A DNA stretch of 64,000 nt, from contig CAITMJ010000009.1 in assembly GCA_903893545.1 (NCBI GenBank), positions 62,001 to 126,000 on the forward strand, read 5' to 3'. A model generated the notes under the pieces. The model ran no database searches, was not told where the DNA came from, and saw only the letters and a list, made by a program, of their open reading frames with translations. A program made the position numbers and the translations under genes. Numbering within the stretch: the stretch's first letter is position 1; every line of letters starts with the position of its first letter. This DNA is from an uncultured Chlamydiae bacterium (lineage in GTDB: Bacteria; Chlamydiota; Chlamydiia; Chlamydiales; SM23-39). This document shows positions 8,648 to 16,816 of this stretch, piece by piece.

Positions 8648-10101
8648 GAGCGCCTCTTTTTATAGATGGAAAAAATCGTCTCGAATCCAGGTTGTACGGT
8701 TGTCGATTCCATGCTTGTCTGAATAAACGCCTCCAACTGGATGGGGTGTTTAGCCGGGTATAGAGCAGGCCAATTGGACCACGACAAATGATCGAGCGCC
8801 ACAAAAGCCTCGTTGTCTAATAGATCGATAATCTCTTCCTCTCCACGGCAGCCCAACGCGGGATGAAAAGGAACATCAAAGGGAGTTGGATTGTGCCTGT
8901 TGAATAGGAGATAATAGAAACCTGCATGGGTGCTGAGAAAAAAAAGATCTTTTTCGGGAAAGAAAAATTCTCGCTGCATCCTATGCCAATGGGCATGGCA
9001 GGGTGTTTCTATTGCGATCCATCGAAACTGCGGGAGTGTCGAAAAGACGATCTCCTCTTGGATCCATCGGTGATAAAACCCTTTGAAGGAGAGGAAAAGG
9101 ACCGATGAAAAGAGAAGGAGTAAGCTCCATTTTGCCGCAAATTTGATTCTGGGAAGAATCTGGGCTTCGAAATGGGAGTAAAAATATAAAATAGCAATAA
9201 GAGCACAAGGGACAAAGACGATTTTTTGGAGATTGTCAGGCCGCGGAAAAAGGGTGAGTATGCTGCCTAATAAAAAAGTGAAAAGAACCGGTTTTTCTCT
9301 CCCTTTTTTCCAAACTGCGAGGCTTCCTCCTAGCAGAAGCAAAAAGGGAGCCGAATAAATGCAGATGGAATAGAGACTCCAATCTGTAAATTTGAGGAAA
9401 TAACTAACCTCTTTTAGCGCTATATAACGGGTCTTGTTGAAGATCCCATAGTCTAAAAAGGCGCTAAAGCCTCCTTGGATAAAAATGGGAAGGAAAACAA
9501 GGGTTACAACACCCAAAAAAAGAGCTACAAAAAAGGGGATTTCGCGCTTTTCCTTAGCCAATAGAAGTTGCAGGCAAACGCAAAGAGCTGCGATCGCTCC
9601 CACATTTTGTTTTGCGGTAAAACACAAAGCTGCAAAACAACAAGCGCTGATCAGCCACTTTTTTTCAAAGGAGCGGCGCCATTTGAGTGTCGCCCAAAAG
9701 GTGGCCAGAAACAGGACCTTGGCCAGTGGGTTATATCCAGAAAACCCCCAGTTGGTCTGCGGATGGGCTAAGACAAAGCAGGTGAGGAGCAAAAGGAGGG
9801 TATTGTATCGCTCTAGTTTTAATTCATTGAGTATAAGAATGGTGAAAAATACTCCAAGCGTAAAGTAAGAGACGAGGACAAGCCTGGCAATCAAGAGCTC
9901 TTTGCCGAAAATCAACATCGGAAGGGCGGCGCAGTAGACTGAAAGAGGCCCTACTCCGAGAAAGATCTCTTTATAGAGAACCTCTCCTGATAAAAATCGG
10001 CTGACGACTTGAAAAAACCAAGTCTCATCATCTGTATTGATCTCTTGAAAAAGGGCGTAGGATGCACCGATCAGCCAAATCCAAAGAAGTCTTAAAAACA
10101 T
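8644..10101 (-). CDS. Multi-spanning GT-C-type glycosyltransferase
   Basis: The 485-residue protein has about ten hydrophobic segments. In the first periplasmic loop it carries the acidic motif NTDDETWFF (about 22-30), the hallmark position of GT-C enzymes (PMT/ArnT/PIG-M type), which transfer sugars from a polyprenyl-phosphate carrier on the outer face of the inner membrane. A soluble C-terminal domain of about 110 residues follows the last segment. It sits between an aldolase and a methyltransferase in one operon and faces a divergent GT2 gene that could charge the lipid carrier. The acceptor (lipid, protein or glycan) cannot be read from sequence. Confidence 0.75.
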   Translation of the reverse strand: MFLRLLWIWLIGASYALFQEINTDDETWFFQVVSRFLSGEVLYKEIFLGVGPLSVYCAALPMLIFGKELLIARLVLVSYFTLGVFFTILILNELKLERYNTLLLLLTCFVLAHPQTNWGFSGYNPLAKVLFLATFWATLKWRRSFEKKWLISACCFAALCFTAKQNVGAIAALCVCLQLLLAKEKREIPFFVALFLGVVTLVFLPIFIQGGFSAFLDYGIFNKTRYIALKEVSYFLKFTDWSLYSICIYSAPFLLLLGGSLAVWKKGREKPVLFTFLLGSILTLFPRPDNLQKIVFVPCALIAILYFYSHFEAQILPRIKFAAKWSLLLLFSSVLFLSFKGFYHRWIQEEIVFSTLPQFRWIAIETPCHAHWHRMQREFFFPEKDLFFLSTHAGFYYLLFNRHNPTPFDVPFHPALGCRGEEEIIDLLDNEAFVALDHLSWSNWPALYPAKHPIQLEAFIQTSMESTTVQPGFETIFSIYKKRRS

Positions 10102-10883
10102 GCACCGGCCTTTTCGATGGCAGCTAAGAGCTTTTGATGAGAGGCGATCCGCTGATTTTCCGTTTGGTCGAAAGATTTTTGGATCGCTTCGCGGATCGAA
10201 GAGATCGCAGAGATAAAATTTTTCCCGCCGGTATCATGGATAAAAGATCTCCTGAGAAAAGAAAAATGGCAATTGAGGCGAATCATCTCGTCGATCAAAC
10301 ATTGACAAGGGATCGGAAAGCCTAAATTCGGAAGGGTAAGCCCTCCAAAACCAAAGGCCTTTGAAACATTGCTCCGCAGGGTTTGCAAAAGCCCATTGGC
10401 CAGGGGAAGAAATAGGTTTCTTTCTTGATTTTCGATGCTTAAATCGTTCAGTCCTACATAGACGCGGCTTAAAGGGAGCGCGGACAGTTCTGCTGCGATG
10501 CAAACGGAATCGCGCGTTTCAATCAAAATTCCTACTTTTGTTTTCCCTTTTGTCCAATCAAGTACGGCCTCCACCTCTTCTTTCCTACGCACCATGGGGA
10601 GCAAAATTTCAGAGGCTCCAGATTCTATGGCCAGCTCGATTTCTTTTTTCGTCCCCTCATAGACGGGGTTGATTCGGCAAATAACGGGAATGTCGACGCT
10701 AGAAGAGAGGTTTTGCAGATCTTCGACTGTATGGCGGTTGATTTGGGTATTGAACCCATTTTGTCGAGTTTCTTTATCTTTATACTCCCAATCAATGATC
10801 ACCCCATCGACTCCTGCTTTGACCGCTTCTTTAACCATCTGAAGATCTGAGTAAAAGAGAAGGAGTTCGAACGGGCGATTCAT
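10092..10883 (-). CDS. HpcH/HpaI aldolase / citrate lyase beta-like protein
   Basis: The ATG at 10883 overlaps the preceding methyltransferase stop (ATGA) and gives a 263-residue TIM barrel beginning MNRPFELLLFYSD. GVDGVIIDWE, VICRINP, ILLPMVRR and GILIETRDSV are the successive strand ends of the HpcH/HpaI fold; the glutamate in GILIET is a metal ligand in the family. Members cleave or form C-C bonds of 2-keto or hydroxy acids. The pairing with a 2-hydroxyacid dehydrogenase and glycan-type genes is unusual and may supply a glycan or lipid substituent. Confidence 0.75.
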   Translation of the reverse strand: MNRPFELLLFYSDLQMVKEAVKAGVDGVIIDWEYKDKETRQNGFNTQINRHTVEDLQNLSSSVDIPVICRINPVYEGTKKEIELAIESGASEILLPMVRRKEEVEAVLDWTKGKTKVGILIETRDSVCIAAELSALPLSRVYVGLNDLSIENQERNLFLPLANGLLQTLRSNVSKAFGFGGLTLPNLGFPIPCQCLIDEMIRLNCHFSFLRRSFIHDTGGKNFISAISSIREAIQKSFDQTENQRIASHQKLLAAIEKAGACF

Positions 10884-11581
10884 GGTTTTTTGATCACAGC
10901 AATGAGCGAGCTGCCCCAAGGCCAACGAACCCATTTTCCCAGCCACAGCTCGAGTCGATTGATTTGAAAAAAGAGGGAGTTTAGCCAACTGGGGAGAGCT
11001 GTTTCCTTGTCTGGCGATATACGGAGCCATCTCGATAGAAGAAAAAGAGGGAATAGTAAGCACTGATAAAATCTAAGATCGATCAGTTTCCCATTGAATC
11101 TATGGGCGATCGAATGGAGATCTTTTGTTCTATATCTCCGAAGATGTCTTGCTCTTTCATCTCTTCGGCTCCAAAGCCAAGGAAAAGCGGGAACAGTCAG
11201 GAGAAGGATTCCCCCTGGAACCAAAACTCTAAAAGCTTCACCGAGAGGAGCCTCTTCTTCCAGATGCTCTAAGACATCGGCCATGACGACGGCATCGAAG
11301 CTCTCTTGGGGAAAGGGGAGTTTTTCTGCGCTAGCTTGGATGAGTTGAGAGGTGTGACTGGAAAAAAAGGCGGGTTGAGGGTCGATGCCGGTAGCGATAA
11401 AATCAGTTTCTTCCAAACGGGCGACTAGGTGTCCAGTTCCACACCCGACATCGAGAACCTGTTTTCCGGGAGAAAGAGTTCGGAGGAGATCCAGGATCAG
11501 ATGAAGTCTAGCGCGGCTCCAGAAATGGGACTTTTCCATAGAGTAAAGTCGTTCCATTTCTTCTTTCGTATACGCTTGCAC
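10880..11581 (-). CDS. Class I SAM-dependent methyltransferase
   Basis: The 233-residue protein has the SAM motif VLDVGCGTGH (about 42-51), ATGIDPQ after strand 2, FDAVVMADVLEHL and a VPGGILLLTVPA strand. It then has WSRRDERARHLRRY, a segment common in methyltransferases associated with sugar or lipid clusters. It is the first gene of the five-gene operon running to 7029 and lies divergent from a GT2 gene 56 bp away, so that gap should hold both promoters. Confidence 0.8.
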   Translation of the reverse strand: MQAYTKEEMERLYSMEKSHFWSRARLHLILDLLRTLSPGKQVLDVGCGTGHLVARLEETDFIATGIDPQPAFFSSHTSQLIQASAEKLPFPQESFDAVVMADVLEHLEEEAPLGEAFRVLVPGGILLLTVPAFPWLWSRRDERARHLRRYRTKDLHSIAHRFNGKLIDLRFYQCLLFPLFLLSRWLRISPDKETALPSWLNSLFFQINRLELWLGKWVRWPWGSSLIAVIKKP

Positions 11582-11637
11582 AAAACCATATTAAAATATA
11601 AAATTTTCTCGCCATGTTAGGTAAAAGGTAAGGTTTA

Positions 11638-12330
11638 GTGCAAGGCTATTTATTAAGCGTCGTGATTCCCGTTTATCAAAACAGCGACTCTTTGGACGCT
11701 CTTTACTGCCGAATCAAAGAGGTTCTCGAGAGGAATCAAATTCCTTACGAAATCCTCTTTGTGGACGATGCTTCTTCTGATGACTCGAAGAGGATTCTTG
11801 CGAAGTTAGTTCTTTTAGATCCGAACGTGCAAGCGATCTACCTAGATAAGAACGGAGGGCAGAATCGGGCTGTTTTGCGAGGCCTTGCGGCCTGTTCAGG
11901 GGATCGGGCGGTTATTCTAGATGCTGATTTGCAAGATCCTCCTGAGGTGATTCCGCAACTCCTTGCTGGAATGGATGAGGGGAGCGATGTGGTTTTTGCC
12001 GCTCGAAGGGGCCTCTATGAGTCGAAGGGGCGCCTTCTTTCATCGAGAGGATTTAAGTGGCTGCTCTCGAAAATAGTGAACATACCTCCCGATGCAGGTC
12101 TTTTTGTCGCGATCAATCGAGAGATCATCTCTTCTCTTGTCGAGATGTCGAGCCATGCCTCTTACGTGGTAGGGATGATTGGGATCTCTGCCAAGAAAAT
12201 TCATTCGATCCCTGTCGTTCGTCAAAAACGGCAAGATGGCCATTCCGGTTACTCTTTTATTCGACGAGTGCGGCTCGGCATCCGAGCCATTTATGAAGCG
12301 ATCTGTCTCAAATTTATCTCTAAGGGCTGA
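11638..12330 (+). CDS. Family 2 glycosyltransferase (polyprenyl-phosphate sugar synthase-like)
   Basis: The start is a GTG with AAGG just upstream. The 230-residue protein shows the GT-A fold of the DPM1/ArnC/GtrB group: VVIPVYQN, FVDDASSDD (about 41-49), NGGQNRAVLRG and the DxD motif in LDADLQDPP (95-97), ending with a GYSF-RRVRLG segment. These enzymes load sugars onto polyprenyl phosphate, the donor a GT-C enzyme needs, which fits the divergent operon. GtrB/ArnC relatives continue into two C-terminal membrane helices. Here the frame stops exactly where a duplicated fragment of a neighbouring gene begins, so the 3' end may have been lost. Confidence 0.8.
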   Translation: MQGYLLSVVIPVYQNSDSLDALYCRIKEVLERNQIPYEILFVDDASSDDSKRILAKLVLLDPNVQAIYLDKNGGQNRAVLRGLAACSGDRAVILDADLQDPPEVIPQLLAGMDEGSDVVFAARRGLYESKGRLLSSRGFKWLLSKIVNIPPDAGLFVAINREIISSLVEMSSHASYVVGMIGISAKKIHSIPVVRQKRQDGHSGYSFIRRVRLGIRAIYEAICLKFISKG

Positions 12331-12376
12331 TCCCGATGGGGGTTATGTTCGTTAGAGTATTTGATCCTATGTCGTA
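12325..12376 (-). repeat. Diverged copy of an internal segment of the downstream beta-propeller gene
   Basis: About 50 bp match 13637-13687, with one indel and a few substitutions. On the minus strand both read YDIGSNTLTNITP, so this is a fragment of the propeller gene's late coding region. The copies are in direct orientation and enclose the GNAT-like gene and the propeller gene's extreme 3' end (1.3 kb). The stop codon of the GT2 gene lies at the left edge of the copy. Confidence 0.85.
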
Positions 12377-12395
12377 ATGAATAACTGTAAAGCGT

Positions 12396-13421
12396 CTACA
12401 CGTTAGTCAGGTGTGTCCTCTGAATAAGTCTAACTGGGTTAAATAGGTATTTCCATTGATTCTGCCCTTCGTTTTCAGATCCTTGCAAGGCTAGATAACG
12501 TGGCTTTTTATTTTCTTCAAGACCTTCACAGTAATGTACAACAGACTTCCATAATAAAAATCTCATCAAATTTGATTTGTTTTCGTTTACGATTGCATTA
12601 AAAAATAGGTTTTCTTCAACTTGTGTTAAAAAACTTATTCCGATTATTGTTTTGTTTTCAAATATTGCAAACACTATTTTGTTCTTTATTGTGTTGTCGA
12701 AAATGAATAAATGTGACGAGATAACTTCTTTTTTTGAATCTACTCCTTTATTTTCTAGATAATCTGAGTTCTTTTCCAGTAATTGTAGTCCAGCATTTTT
12801 CCAGGTGTCCTCATAGGGTAAAAAGAGGTAATTTGTTTCCCTTAAAATCTTTTTGATCAGTTGTCTTGTTTTTGAATGGACATCAAGATTGATCAATTTA
12901 TTGATATCGTAAATAAACTCAGGAAATGTATTGTCATCGCGAAAAGAATGGGCGCTCCAAGGTTCTTTTGTTTCTTGAAAGCCAAGATCTTTCCATTGTG
13001 GAATTTCATCTTGATCGATGTTTTTGATGATCGTGGTTATATGTAATTTCAAAGCTGCACTTGCCAAATCACAAACGCAAAGCTTAGAATCGTCCCCTAA
13101 ATTGTTTACTACAATTAGCTTTGGATGTTTTGTGGAATTTGTGTTGAATCTTAAATAAAAATAAACAATCTGGTCTTTTTTTTGGTAATAAAAGCCATGA
13201 TTTCTAGTAGCTTGGATAACATAGGGCCAATTATAAGAAAATGCAGCTCTATCCACTCGACTTTTGTTTAAAAAATTGTAAAATTCAAGTTCACAATTTT
13301 CATCGATGGCAGACAATCGTCCAGGAAGTGATGAGCTAAGAGCTCTGATGATTGCGTGAATGGCTGATTGTATATTCGCTTCCCCTTCGAAGCTTTTAGA
13401 AAATGAGGGGTGTTTTGTCAT
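12396..13421 (-). CDS. GNAT/DUF2156-like acyltransferase (accessory)
   Basis: The ATG at 13421 has AAGGA 9 bp upstream and is preferred over a TTG at 13445. The 341-residue protein resembles the two-lobed DUF2156 (phosphatidylglycerol lysyltransferase C-terminal) fold. An N-terminal lobe has FSYNWPYVIQATRNHG and YYQKKDQIVYFYLRF. A C-terminal GNAT-like lobe has TRQLIKKILRE, IVFAIFENKTIIG and KPRYLALQGSENEGQNQWKYLF. There is no signal peptide. It is clearly more AT-rich than its neighbours, lies 14 bp after the propeller gene and is bounded by the short direct repeat, so acquisition is likely. The substrate is unknown. Confidence 0.55.
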   Translation of the reverse strand: MTKHPSFSKSFEGEANIQSAIHAIIRALSSSLPGRLSAIDENCELEFYNFLNKSRVDRAAFSYNWPYVIQATRNHGFYYQKKDQIVYFYLRFNTNSTKHPKLIVVNNLGDDSKLCVCDLASAALKLHITTIIKNIDQDEIPQWKDLGFQETKEPWSAHSFRDDNTFPEFIYDINKLINLDVHSKTRQLIKKILRETNYLFLPYEDTWKNAGLQLLEKNSDYLENKGVDSKKEVISSHLFIFDNTIKNKIVFAIFENKTIIGISFLTQVEENLFFNAIVNENKSNLMRFLLWKSVVHYCEGLEENKKPRYLALQGSENEGQNQWKYLFNPVRLIQRTHLTNV

Positions 13422-13435
13422 GCCATAATCCTTGT

Positions 13436-14494
13436 CTATCTCCAAGCATTGATGCCACCTGGGCCAGTTTGACTGAGTCCGCCAGGGGCTGTGCTAGAGC
13501 CTCCTCCTGGTTTTGTGGGACTAGGCGAGCTGGGCGGCGGAGGTGGTGGTGGTGGCGGCGGCGGCGGCGGCGGAGGTGGCGGCGGCGGAGGGGCTGTGAA
13601 CGGAATTAACGTCACGGTGCGCGGGGAGCTAATGGTGGCTGATCCCGATGGGGTGATATTCGTTAGAGTATTTGATCCTATGTCGTATAAGGCGATTTCT
13701 GAACTATTATAGCTTGCTATATAGAAAGTCGTTCCATCAGAGGTTAGAGCTAAACTGACGGGGCCAGAAAGGGAGTCCCCTGTGGGAGTTATCTTGGTGA
13801 TGACTAGATAATCGGGACTGGTTGTATCGACATTGATGGAGTCGAACTCGCTGCTTCCATAATTGACAACATAGAGAGTTTTTCCATCTAGGCTTAATGC
13901 AGAGCCGTACGGGCTACTGAGGGCGCCTGGATTGGTCATGTCTGGAATTAGGGAAAGAGTGGTAAAGGTTGAACCACCTATGTCATACGCAATAACGTTA
14001 TTGGTGCCGCCGTCTGTAATGTAGAATGTCGTCTCATCAGAACTGAGCGTGATCGAGGTTGGGTCTGAAAATGTGCCCATTGTGGGAATGGAAGTTAAAA
14101 TGGTGGAGATCACGCCATAGGAGAAAAAGTTGCTATGGTTAAAGTCGCAAATATAGAGTGTATTGACATCGGAGCTGAATGCGATTCCATAAGCGCCGGT
14201 AAGATCTGGGATCGATAAACCAGTAAGGGCAGTGGTATTAATGTCATAAGTTGAGATGGTGCCACTACCCCAATTTGCGATGTAAAGGAGGGTTCCATCA
14301 GAATTTAACACAAGGCTGCTGGCATCGCTAATTGGAGATCCCTGGTGTAATAAAACCAGTGCTCCCGTCGTTCCCATTCCTGCTGAGGTATCGAATTCGA
14401 GGAGTTGACTATTGGTGTCTTGTCCTATGTAGAGCTCTGTGGTTGTCGCAAAAATAGAGACGCAGAAAATAGATAAAATGAACGAAAAAAACAT
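13436..14494 (-). CDS. Exported beta-propeller protein with polyproline and Gly/Ser tail
   Basis: The 352-residue protein has a signal peptide (MFFSFILSIFCVSIFA). About seven YncE/NHL-like repeats follow (for example LVLNSDGTLLYIAN, LSSDETTFYITDGG, LSLDGKTLYVVNYG, LTSDGTTFYIASYN), each about 43 residues, predicting a beta-propeller. The end is abrupt: about 20 consecutive prolines, a short Ser/Pro stretch and the tail TKPGGGSSTAPGGLSQTGPGG. A second, unrelated propeller protein (17876-19129) has the same kind of tail. A 50-bp piece of this gene is repeated at 12325-12376. Confidence 0.75.
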   Translation of the reverse strand: MFFSFILSIFCVSIFATTTELYIGQDTNSQLLEFDTSAGMGTTGALVLLHQGSPISDASSLVLNSDGTLLYIANWGSGTISTYDINTTALTGLSIPDLTGAYGIAFSSDVNTLYICDFNHSNFFSYGVISTILTSIPTMGTFSDPTSITLSSDETTFYITDGGTNNVIAYDIGGSTFTTLSLIPDMTNPGALSSPYGSALSLDGKTLYVVNYGSSEFDSINVDTTSPDYLVITKITPTGDSLSGPVSLALTSDGTTFYIASYNSSEIALYDIGSNTLTNITPSGSATISSPRTVTLIPFTAPPPPPPPPPPPPPPPPPPPPSSPSPTKPGGGSSTAPGGLSQTGPGGINAWR

Positions 14495-14626
14495 AATCTC
14501 GAAGTGTACTGGAGCGTTGTATTTTTTTCTAAATTTTATTGCTAAAATCCAATGCCGTAAGAGAGCGTACCTTTGGCATGATCATAGAAAGCTTCTGGGA
14601 AGTAACATTTTCAATAGATAGAATTT

Positions 14627-15556
14627 TTAGGTTTTTAGCCATGTAGAAATGCGATCTGCTACTCGCGAAGAAAAGACGAGGCCTAAATGCCCCATGTCTT
14701 TCAATACGAATTGCCGAGAGGAGTCTTCTCCTAAAAGCGCTGAAGAAAGGGGGACCACTTCATCCGACTCCGATGCGATGTGAGAAAAACGAATCAGAGG
14801 AAAATCTTCGATTTTGTTTCGTAATTCTCGATGAAATTCAGAGTCTGACCTCATTTCCTGCGCGTCGTATCCAGGACCGATGCAGGCAAGAGGTGTTCCC
14901 GCTAGTGGCGATCCAATCGTTATGACGTCGCTGATCGTAGTTTCTGGAGTTGCTAGGTGTGTGGCATAGTAAGAGCTCACAAGGCCCCCTTTTGAGTGGC
15001 CGATGAGAATCAAATCTTTTCTGCCTGTTTCTTGTTGGATTTCGGCAACTTTTTCTTGGACTTGCTCTGCGTAAGTTACAATCGATCTGCCGCTGCCTAT
15101 ATTCATTGTGTAAATAGGGCCAAGTTCTGCTTTTACAAGTTCTTTTCGTAGGTAGTGCCAGGTAGATCCAAAGCTGAGGTAGCCATTGACCAAGAGGATC
15201 GGTCGTCCGTTTGGGTCTCCTTGAGGATTGTGATAGGCGCTGAAGCAGGTGGCGGGGAATAGAGCGGCCGCAGCAATGCCGGAGTTGACTTCCATGGCCA
15301 TGGCGTAAATTCGATGGATGGGCGTTGCAAGGCAGGTATCGGTTGCAGCTCGATTGATCACAATAATCGCCGCTGACCAAAGATACCATGATGCGACTGC
15401 AAATAAAGCGATGGCGGCAGGGGAGTTAACGAGAAGAATTCCTGCGCCGATCGCTGAAATAGTGAGGGCAACTCCAAGGTATTTTAGGGCAGAGAATCCA
15501 CTTTCTTGGGTAGGGAAGGATTCCGGTGTTTTATCTTTTGAAATATTTATTTCCAT
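14627..15556 (-). CDS. Membrane-anchored alpha/beta-hydrolase, lipase-like
   Basis: The 309-residue protein has two hydrophobic helices near the N-terminus (about 28-70), then a lipase core: PILLVNGYLSFGSTW (oxyanion region) and the nucleophile elbow GHSKGG followed by LVSSYYATHL, as in triacylglycerol lipases and PGAP1-type esterases. An aspartate in ASESDEVVPLSSA and a histidine in DMGHLGLVFS complete a plausible Ser-Asp-His triad. It would act at the membrane on lipid esters. It is a single gene, flanked on both sides by divergent or isolated genes encoding exported proteins. Confidence 0.75.
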   Translation of the reverse strand: MEINISKDKTPESFPTQESGFSALKYLGVALTISAIGAGILLVNSPAAIALFAVASWYLWSAAIIVINRAATDTCLATPIHRIYAMAMEVNSGIAAAALFPATCFSAYHNPQGDPNGRPILLVNGYLSFGSTWHYLRKELVKAELGPIYTMNIGSGRSIVTYAEQVQEKVAEIQQETGRKDLILIGHSKGGLVSSYYATHLATPETTISDVITIGSPLAGTPLACIGPGYDAQEMRSDSEFHRELRNKIEDFPLIRFSHIASESDEVVPLSSALLGEDSSRQFVLKDMGHLGLVFSSRVADRISTWLKT

Positions 15557-15696
15557 AAATCGCCTTTAATTGAAACTATTTTATCAATTATTGTGTTTGT
15601 TTTCAAATAAAATATAGTTTAAGTACTTTATGAAAATTTGTCCTTGAAAAAAAATTTTTGAAGAAGGCACTCTGCTACGAGATCGTGGAGGTCCTG

Positions 15697-16326
15697 ATGA
15701 AAAAGTCCTTTTTTCTCGCATTGTTTTTTCTAGCCTTAAGGGTGCATGCTTTGGAGGAATTTGATGATAAATATGCGCTTCGCATTACAAGATGCGATGG
15801 GTATGTAAGGCCTCCCAGTATCGATGATTATGCAGATCCCGATGCCTGGCGAGGAACTGTATTCATTTTTTTTGAAAATGGATTGTATGGAATCAAAGAA
15901 TGGCGTGTAAAACAGGAATCGAAGGCAATAGAGTTGTCTAAAACAAGCTACTCGGGCAGCGTCAATATTGTCGGTCATTTTGGTTTGATACAGACAGGTG
16001 GTTCTTCTGCCATAAGCATTAGTTTGCGGTTAGATAAACGGCATCCATTTGGCTTGATGCCTCTTATTTGCACGATTGCAGAAACTAGAGAAACAAACCC
16101 TCATTGGCTGTTTGAGAAGCATACTTATCGATATGTGATGGCGCTTAGCGACGGAACGACCTGGAGAACTAAAGGAATGACTTCTCCATGGAAAACGCCT
16201 TGGCAAATAGGCTCTAGAATGCTCAAGATTGGAAATAGTCGTTCCCCCTGTCTTATCAATGTCGATGCGTCATTGATGAAAAGATGGGGAGAGGTTGATT
16301 CCCAGGATGTTGAGCTTGTGGAGTAA
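15697..16326 (+). CDS. Exported protein of unknown function
   Basis: The ATG at 15697 follows GGAG at proper spacing (GTGGAGGTCCTG) and opens a signal peptide (MKKSFFLALFFLALRVHA), so it is preferred to an upstream start at 15658. The mature part, about 190 residues, is rich in beta-type sequence (ALRITRCDGY, GTVFIFFENGLYGIKEWRV) and has no recognised domain. It ends 14 bp before a convergent small membrane-protein gene. It lies in a stretch where most products are exported. Confidence 0.6.
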   Translation: MKKSFFLALFFLALRVHALEEFDDKYALRITRCDGYVRPPSIDDYADPDAWRGTVFIFFENGLYGIKEWRVKQESKAIELSKTSYSGSVNIVGHFGLIQTGGSSAISISLRLDKRHPFGLMPLICTIAETRETNPHWLFEKHTYRYVMALSDGTTWRTKGMTSPWKTPWQIGSRMLKIGNSRSPCLINVDASLMKRWGEVDSQDVELVE

Positions 16327-16340
16327 TCAAGAACCAAAAA

Positions 16341-16628
16341 TCAGTGTCTTTGCCGGTGTTTATTGAAGTGGAAAAATGCTCCGCCGCCGGCAATCACTAA
16401 CACGATTCCTGCGATCAGGCAGCCTCTTACATCGTTATCGTACTTGCTTGCTTGATTCGACAGCCCTTTGCCCATCATCTTTCCCATGTAGCTGCCAGAG
16501 AGATGTTGATTGACTGTATTGACCTGGTTTTTCGCATTGGAAATGAGATTCATGGCATAAAGAGCATATGCGACCAGAAATGTTCCAATAGCAGCAACGA
16601 CAAGACTGGCAATTTTTTTTTGTTTCAT
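16341..16628 (-). CDS. Small two-helix membrane protein
   Basis: The 95-residue protein has one hydrophobic helix near the N-terminus (SLVVAAIGTFLVAYALYAM), a polar Gly/Ser/Asn-rich middle and a second helix (CLIAGIVLVIAGGGAFF) before a basic His/Arg-rich end. Size and layout resemble small DUF3185-like proteins, but I cannot assign a family firmly. It is monocistronic and convergent with the exported protein gene to its left. Confidence 0.55.
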   Translation of the reverse strand: MKQKKIASLVVAAIGTFLVAYALYAMNLISNAKNQVNTVNQHLSGSYMGKMMGKGLSNQASKYDNDVRGCLIAGIVLVIAGGGAFFHFNKHRQRH

Positions 16629-16816
16629 AGTGTTTATCCTCTGTTTAAATTCTTTATTGGATTTGTCGGTGTTTTAGTAAATAGAATTCTTCAATCATTG
16701 GCCTTTTTGAGGCACCTATCAGTATCGGATCCAAAGTGAAATTTTAGGCCTCATTTTTTTATATGAAGAAATGGCATTTTGTGGGATAAATAATTTTTTT
16801 ACTGTCGGAGTTTTTG

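Noticed and set aside
13491..13712. Poly-glycine open frame on the plus strand
   Set aside because: It is the reverse complement of the polyproline codon run in the propeller gene.
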